A DNA stretch of 37,181 bases from Saprospiraceae bacterium (GTDB lineage Bacteria > Bacteroidota > Bacteroidia > Chitinophagales > Saprospiraceae), in the NCBI GenBank assembly GCA_020629965.1, contig JAHDCG010000055.1:1-37181 (forward strand), written 5' to 3'. A program made the position numbers and the translations under genes. Each line of letters opens with the position of its first letter. Positions within the stretch are counted from its first letter, which is position 1. Below, in pieces: positions 32,615 to 37,181 of this stretch. The notes beneath the pieces were generated by a model. It was not told the origin of the DNA. It was given only the letters and a program-made list of their open reading frames with translations, and did no database searches.

Positions 32615-33127
32615 ATGCAAACCGACCGCGACCGCGCCGTCGAGTTGCTGTTTCGTCGTTATTATACTTTGGTCACACACAGCGTTTATCGCATCATTCC
32701 CGACCGCAGTACCGCCGAAGATTTGGCACAGGAGGTCTTTTACGATTTATGGCGCAAACGCGAAAAATTGCTCATCACTACTTCCTTGCCCGCTTACCTG
32801 CGCCGCGCTGCCGTCAACAAAGCTCTCAATTATGTGCGCGACCGCAAAATGAAATTTACCGACGAAGAGCAACTGCCGGAGTTTAAAAGCGAAGCCGCGA
32901 CGGTACACCAAAAACTCAACGCCGAAGAACTGCAAAAAAAAATCAACGAAGCCGTGGACTCCTTACCCGAACGCTGCCGCGCCGTTTTCTCGCTCAGTCG
33001 TTTTGAAGAAATGTCGTATAAAGAAATCGCGGGCAAACTCGATATTTCGGTAAAAACGGTGGAAAATCAAATTTCCAAAGCCTTGAGCATTATGCGCACG
33101 GCTTTGGAGCCTTATATGAAAAAATGA
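32615..33127 (+). CDS. ECF sigma factor (Bacteroides expansion type); true start may be upstream
   Basis: From ATG 32615 this protein has 170 residues: region 2 (AVELLFRRYYTLV, then TAEDLAQEVFYDLWRKREKL, then LPAYLRRAAVNKALNYVRDRK) and region 4 (LPERCRAVFSLSRFEEMSYK, then a helix-turn-helix ending SVKTVENQISKALSIMRTAL). The usual N-terminus of this family, (T)DEELLxLM, is present in frame immediately before the ATG (HTDEELLNLM), but no ATG, GTG or TTG precedes it after the stop at 32567. The candidates are ATA 32576 and ATC 32582. A small shift to a rare start codon, possibly for low expression, is likely. No anti-sigma/FecR gene follows; the next gene is a metallopeptidase. Confidence 0.9.
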   Translation: MQTDRDRAVELLFRRYYTLVTHSVYRIIPDRSTAEDLAQEVFYDLWRKREKLLITTSLPAYLRRAAVNKALNYVRDRKMKFTDEEQLPEFKSEAATVHQKLNAEELQKKINEAVDSLPERCRAVFSLSRFEEMSYKEIAGKLDISVKTVENQISKALSIMRTALEPYMKK

Positions 33128-33160
33128 GATTTTAGATTTTTAGACGTTAGATATTAGACT
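33128..33160. repeat. GATTTTTA-type tract after the sigma stop
   Basis: Units GATTTTA, GATTTTTA, GACGTTA and GATATTA follow the stop codon directly. A C/A-rich CAACC tract (33183-33213) lies just before the next gene's start. Confidence 0.8.
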
Positions 33161-33215
33161 GCCCGCGTCTCTCTCCCAACTACACAACCGCTCAACCTCC
33201 AAACCTTTCAACATC

Positions 33216-33956
33216 GTGAAACTACTCAAACCTACCGTTCAGACAACTTACATCCTCTTTGAAGACCGCCGCATTCCCGCAAAAATCTACCGGGAGCGCA
33301 GAAAAAACGTGCGATTTTCTATCGGAAAAAAACACGCGATTTGTCGGTTGCCTTTGCTGCTGACGGAAACAAACGGGCACATAAAACGATTTGAGGAATG
33401 GGTGCGCGAAAATTTTGCGCAGAGCGAGCGGATGCAGGCGCGGTATTTCGGCAAAGATTATCAGGACGGCGATACGCTGCAAGTCGGAAAGCGCAGCTAC
33501 GTCATTCGCTTTTTGCCTTCGACCAAAAAAAATCATTACGGGAAACTGAAAGGTAAGGAAATCCGTTTGGAACTCGCCGACGATACCAAAGAAGGCACAC
33601 AAAAAGCCGTGCGGCATTTGCTCAGTCGCGTCGTCGCCAAAGACTATTTAACCGAAATTACCCGCCGCGTCGATACTTGGAACGATGCGCATTTTCAAAA
33701 AGAAATTACCGGTGTTTTTCTCAAATACAACACCTCCAACTGGGGCAGTTGCAGCACACGCGGCAACGTCAACCTTTCTACCCGCCTGCTATTCGCGCCC
33801 GACGATGTAGTCGATTATGTGATAGTACACGAGTTGGCGCATTTGATAGAAATGAACCATTCTGACCGCTTTTGGAAAATTGTGAGCGATATTATGCCGG
33901 ACTATCGAGAAAAGGAAATTTGGTTGAAAGAAAACGGACATTTGTGTAATTTTTAG
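33216..33956 (+). CDS. YgjP-like (DUF45) metallopeptidase
   Basis: This 246-residue protein has the zinc-protease signature VIVHELAHLIEMNH (HExxH with a downstream H), then SDRFWKIVSDIMPDYREKE. This is the PF01863/YgjP WLM-type C-terminus. Upstream, NTSNWGSCSTRGNVNLSTRL is the conserved substrate-cleft block. The N-terminal half is charged, with KYFG-like RYFGKDYQ. It is cytosolic, with no signal peptide. GTG 33216 is used because no ATG fits; its spacing to the C/A-rich leader is normal for this window. It follows the second sigma gene in the same direction, 88 bases away, possibly co-transcribed. Confidence 0.85.
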   Translation: MKLLKPTVQTTYILFEDRRIPAKIYRERRKNVRFSIGKKHAICRLPLLLTETNGHIKRFEEWVRENFAQSERMQARYFGKDYQDGDTLQVGKRSYVIRFLPSTKKNHYGKLKGKEIRLELADDTKEGTQKAVRHLLSRVVAKDYLTEITRRVDTWNDAHFQKEITGVFLKYNTSNWGSCSTRGNVNLSTRLLFAPDDVVDYVIVHELAHLIEMNHSDRFWKIVSDIMPDYREKEIWLKENGHLCNF

Positions 33957-34035
33957 TACAAAGAAGCAGGGATATTTCCGACGATTTTGTTTACGTGAGA
34001 TTTTAGAGGTACTTTCACCTTTTAAAATCTCTGCC

Positions 34036-37000
34036 ATGCAAAATAACCGACACACCCCTTTTCTCCTTTGCACATTTATCTTCTTGTGCAGCTTGTTTTC
34101 TTCAGCCTTGCAAGCCCAAACATTTTTCACCACCAACGGCACGGCTGTCTCGACCTCCGTCGATTGTTACCAAATGACAGCAGCCACTATCACCCAAGCC
34201 GGTTCTATCTACGACCCGACTCCCGTTGACTTCTCGCAACCTTTCGGTATCAGCGGCACTATGAATTTCGGCAACGACGACGGCGGTGCCGATGGTATCA
34301 CCTTTATTTTGACTACTTCGACTACCGCCCTCGGCAACGGCGGCGGAGGCATAGCCTACGAAGGTATTTTGGCTTCCGTCGTCATTGAGTTCGATACTTG
34401 GCAAAACCCCGAAGTAGGTGATCCTTTTGCAGATCACATGGGTATTGTCTCCGCCGGCAGTCCTTCGCACACCGGATTTACTGCTTTGTCGCCGGCCGTC
34501 CCCCTGCCAAACCTGGAAGACGGTCAAGACAAATGCTTTGAAATCACCTGGACGCCGGGCAGCCAAACCCTGAGTGCGACTTTGGACGGAAATACCGTTT
34601 CCTACTCCGGCAATATTCCCGCTTTATTTTTTGCCTCCGCCCCCGACGTTTACATGGGCTTCACGTCGAGTACCGGCGGCGCATTCAATCAACACGTCAT
34701 TTGCTTTAGTTCTCCTACGGTCGAACCCATGGAAGACATCACCATCTGCGAAGGCGAAAGCACCGTACTGCAAGCCGATCCCAACGCAGAAACCTACTCT
34801 TGGACACCCGACCCCACTCTGTCTTCTTTCAATACCGCAAACCCGATCGCGACCCCGACGACAACTACCTTATATACTGTGCTGATGGATTACGGCTGCG
34901 GTCTGCCGCAACCCGATGATGTCTTAGTCACCGTCAACCCCGCGCCGCAGGTCATTGCCGGCGCAAATTCTCCGCTCTGTGTCGGCGAAACGTTGCAACT
35001 GACCGCTGACAACGGAGGCACATCCTATGCTTGGACAGGTCCGGGAAATTTTACCTCCAACGAACAAAATCCGCAAATCACCGACATTACCGCCGCCAAT
35101 CAAGGTATTTACACCGTCACCACTACGGGCGCAAACGGCTGTGTCAGCACCGCAGAGGTCAACGTCATCATTTTACCCGCCGTCGCGGTTATTGTGCCGC
35201 AGCCGCCGCACTGCGGCAGCACGGTGCAGGTGCAATACGAGGGCATACCCGCCGGCGGAACCTGGGGCGGTGTCGCCGATATAAACGGTCTTATTTACCC
35301 CGCTCAACTTTCGCCCGGTTTTCACCAAATTACCTATACTGCCACCGACGGCTCGGGCTGCACGGCTTTTGAAGAAATTACGATAGAAATTTTGCCGTCA
35401 CCGACCATCGACATCACCTCCCCGCTTTCTTTTTGTGAAAATGACGCGCCCCAAACCCTGACCGCCACACCCGCCGGCGGCACTTGGGGCGGCACGGCAA
35501 GTACGACCGGACAAATTTCGCCGCAAGCCATGACGCCCGGTTTATATCCCGTTTCCTACACGGTCGGCGACCCGGATTGTCAAGTCGATACCATCTTCGA
35601 TATTGAAATCACTGCGGCAGTCGCCGTCGAAATCACCGTCGGCGGTCCCTACTGCCCCGACGCCGGCGTGCAGCAATTTACCGCCTCCGTCCCCGGCGGC
35701 ATCTGGGGCGGCATTGCCGAGCCGGACGGCACCGTAAATCCTTCCGTAATACCCGCCGGCACCTACGAAGTGACCTACACGACAAGCGGCGGTTGCGCCG
35801 GCACAGACAGCGATTTTATCGAAATACTCCCGCAACCGACCGCCGAATTTCAAGAAAACGGCTCCTATTGTGAAAACCTCGGAGAAGCCTTCGACCTACA
35901 AATCAACGTCACCGGTACCTTTCCGATAACCGTAGAATACACCATCGACAATGTGCCGCAGACGGCTTGGATGTTTAACGAGTTCAGCAATTTTGTTCCC
36001 GTTTCCGTTGCCGGCATTTACGAAATTATAAATGTCACGGACGCGTCGGGCTGTACGGGTCCGGTCGGTAACGCCGCCGAAGTTACCGCTGCGGATGCTC
36101 CCGTTTTGGTTTCCGTCACTCCGGAATGCACGGACGAGCAGGATTTTTACAGCGTACAAATCGAAATTACCGGCGGCGACCCCGACTCTTACACCGCCAA
36201 CGGTTCGGTGCCGGGTAATTTTTCCGCCGCACCGCCCTACGTCTTCACGAGTCAGTTGATCCCGAGCGGCGACGACTACGAATTTTTTATTTTTGACGAT
36301 AATGTTTGCGGCACGCTGACCGTTGACGGCAGCTTTTCCTGCGCGTGTGTTACCGATGTGGGCACAATGCAGCAAGATACCCTGCGTGACTGTGTCGGTA
36401 CCTCTGTCACGGCAATACACGACAACAATGAAATTTTGGACGACGACGACGCTTTAATTTACATCCTGCACGACGGCAGCGGCAATGCGGAGGGGACAAT
36501 TTTTGACAGCGCCGATACGCCGACCTTTTTCCTCGTGCCGCCGATGCAAACGGGCGTGACTTACTACATTTCCGCAGTCGCGGGCAATATGACAGCCGAC
36601 GGAGTCGATTTTGACGATAGTTGTCTGAGCGTATCGGTCGGTACGCCGGTCGTTTGGCGAGAATTTCCGACGGCGGTCATCAGCGGCGATACGGAAATCT
36701 GTCCGGGGGAGACAGCGGAAATTACTTTCAATTTTACCGGTACCGGTGACTCCTTTTCGGGTCTTTACGGTTTGAATACCGGTAGTGACGTGGACTTTGT
36801 CGATTTTTCCGACGGCGAAATCGTAGAATTTACCCCGACCCAAAATACCACCATAGATTTACTTTTTGTTTATTACGGCGACAATCCGCAATGCGACCAA
36901 ATAGTATCATCTACGGTAGAAATTACTATCGTCGAAGCCGAAGAAGTCGCTACACAAGCGACCGTTTGTGCGGGCGAATCAATTTTGCTCGGCGGCGCAA

Positions 37001-37181
37001 TGCAAAGCGAACCCGGCATCTACATCGACACTTTGAATACGGCGGCGGGCTGCGACAGTATTGTCTTTACCGCACTTTCCGTCATTGAAAACGACACGAC
37101 TTTCCTCAATGACGTGAGTTGTAATCCGGCGGAAACGGGGGTTTTTACCACCGTTCTGCAAAACGAAAATTTGTGTGACAG
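34036..37181 (+). CDS. Giant secreted lectin/Ig-like repeat protein (5' part, continues beyond window)
   Basis: The frame is open from ATG 34036 to the window end (1048 codons, no stop), so the protein is partial. A signal peptide (about 1-28, LCSLFSSALQA) is followed by an L-type lectin domain (about 30-225) with ADGITFIL and IEFDTWQN...DHMGIV, the metal/sugar-binding pattern of legume-like lectins. Then come Ig/PKD-like modules with CxGE and Y-W-T patterns. Three tandem modules have GGTWGG or GGIWGG (tryptophans at about 410, 484 and 557), each spaced 73-74 residues. Further beta-rich modules with CxGES/T and GCDS follow. This is the style of Bacteroidota surface adhesins and T9SS cargo. 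A sorting domain would lie past the window end. Confidence 0.88.
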   Translation, partial: MQNNRHTPFLLCTFIFLCSLFSSALQAQTFFTTNGTAVSTSVDCYQMTAATITQAGSIYDPTPVDFSQPFGISGTMNFGNDDGGADGITFILTTSTTALGNGGGGIAYEGILASVVIEFDTWQNPEVGDPFADHMGIVSAGSPSHTGFTALSPAVPLPNLEDGQDKCFEITWTPGSQTLSATLDGNTVSYSGNIPALFFASAPDVYMGFTSSTGGAFNQHVICFSSPTVEPMEDITICEGESTVLQADPNAETYSWTPDPTLSSFNTANPIATPTTTTLYTVLMDYGCGLPQPDDVLVTVNPAPQVIAGANSPLCVGETLQLTADNGGTSYAWTGPGNFTSNEQNPQITDITAANQGIYTVTTTGANGCVSTAEVNVIILPAVAVIVPQPPHCGSTVQVQYEGIPAGGTWGGVADINGLIYPAQLSPGFHQITYTATDGSGCTAFEEITIEILPSPTIDITSPLSFCENDAPQTLTATPAGGTWGGTASTTGQISPQAMTPGLYPVSYTVGDPDCQVDTIFDIEITAAVAVEITVGGPYCPDAGVQQFTASVPGGIWGGIAEPDGTVNPSVIPAGTYEVTYTTSGGCAGTDSDFIEILPQPTAEFQENGSYCENLGEAFDLQINVTGTFPITVEYTIDNVPQTAWMFNEFSNFVPVSVAGIYEIINVTDASGCTGPVGNAAEVTAADAPVLVSVTPECTDEQDFYSVQIEITGGDPDSYTANGSVPGNFSAAPPYVFTSQLIPSGDDYEFFIFDDNVCGTLTVDGSFSCACVTDVGTMQQDTLRDCVGTSVTAIHDNNEILDDDDALIYILHDGSGNAEGTIFDSADTPTFFLVPPMQTGVTYYISAVAGNMTADGVDFDDSCLSVSVGTPVVWREFPTAVISGDTEICPGETAEITFNFTGTGDSFSGLYGLNTGSDVDFVDFSDGEIVEFTPTQNTTIDLLFVYYGDNPQCDQIVSSTVEITIVEAEEVATQATVCAGESILLGGAMQSEPGIYIDTLNTAAGCDSIVFTALSVIENDTTFLNDVSCNPAETGVFTTVLQNENLCD

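Overview
The window looks like chromosomal DNA of a Bacteroidota bacterium, most likely from the Saprospiria/Lewinella side of the phylum (inference from gene content; no rRNA is present). The supporting signs are Bacteroidota-type -7 promoter boxes (TAnnTTTG) upstream of several starts, a TonB-dependent receptor with an N-terminal carboxypeptidase-regulatory-like domain, a DUF4249 lipoprotein, a type 2 IleS, a C-terminal type IX secretion (T9SS) sorting domain, and a huge lectin/Ig-like surface protein. Most genes are of moderate GC. One stretch (about 3300-5500) is visibly AT-richer and looks acquired.

Layout. 1-3288 is ileS. 3366-5447 is an accessory islet: an ADP-ribosyltransferase-like protein, an unknown 114-residue protein and a YbjN-like protein in one tight operon, then a shortened PLD-type nuclease on the other strand and a small HTH protein. 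5640-9762 holds an orphan sensor histidine kinase and a heme-type TonB receptor, convergent with hemA (9900-11129). 11130-14382 carries a structured non-coding region, a divergent pair of glycosyltransferases (GT-C mannosyltransferase-like and GT2) and a candidate 27-residue membrane peptide with its own promoter and leader hairpin. 14383-18513, all on the minus strand, has ssb, a thiamine-binding-like protein, an ECF sigma / anti-sigma-like / Spy-like operon and an OmpA-family protein. 18794-23435 has a secreted S37-type peptidase, a relic lipoprotein, recQ coupled to a small membrane protein, and rpiB. 23499-26189 is a BlaI/BlaR1-type pair whose M56 protease carries two TonB C-terminal domains and a T9SS sorting domain. 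26531-31319 is housekeeping (aldehyde dehydrogenase, MORN-like protein, enolase, carA). 31440-37181 has a DUF4249 lipoprotein, a second ECF sigma factor, a YgjP-like metallopeptidase and the start of a giant secreted lectin that runs off the window.

The points most worth a second look are the three-gene ART-like cassette, the M56-TonB-TonB-T9SS fusion with a 25-bp hairpin between it and its repressor, the tiny membrane protein with a leader hairpin, a sigma factor whose conserved N-terminus begins before any ATG, and a repeated pattern of short-period G/T-rich tracts just after stop codons with C/A-rich tracts just before starts. Promoter boxes were found by eye with a six-base motif, so some will be chance matches. 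All functional calls come from motif recognition, not from searches.
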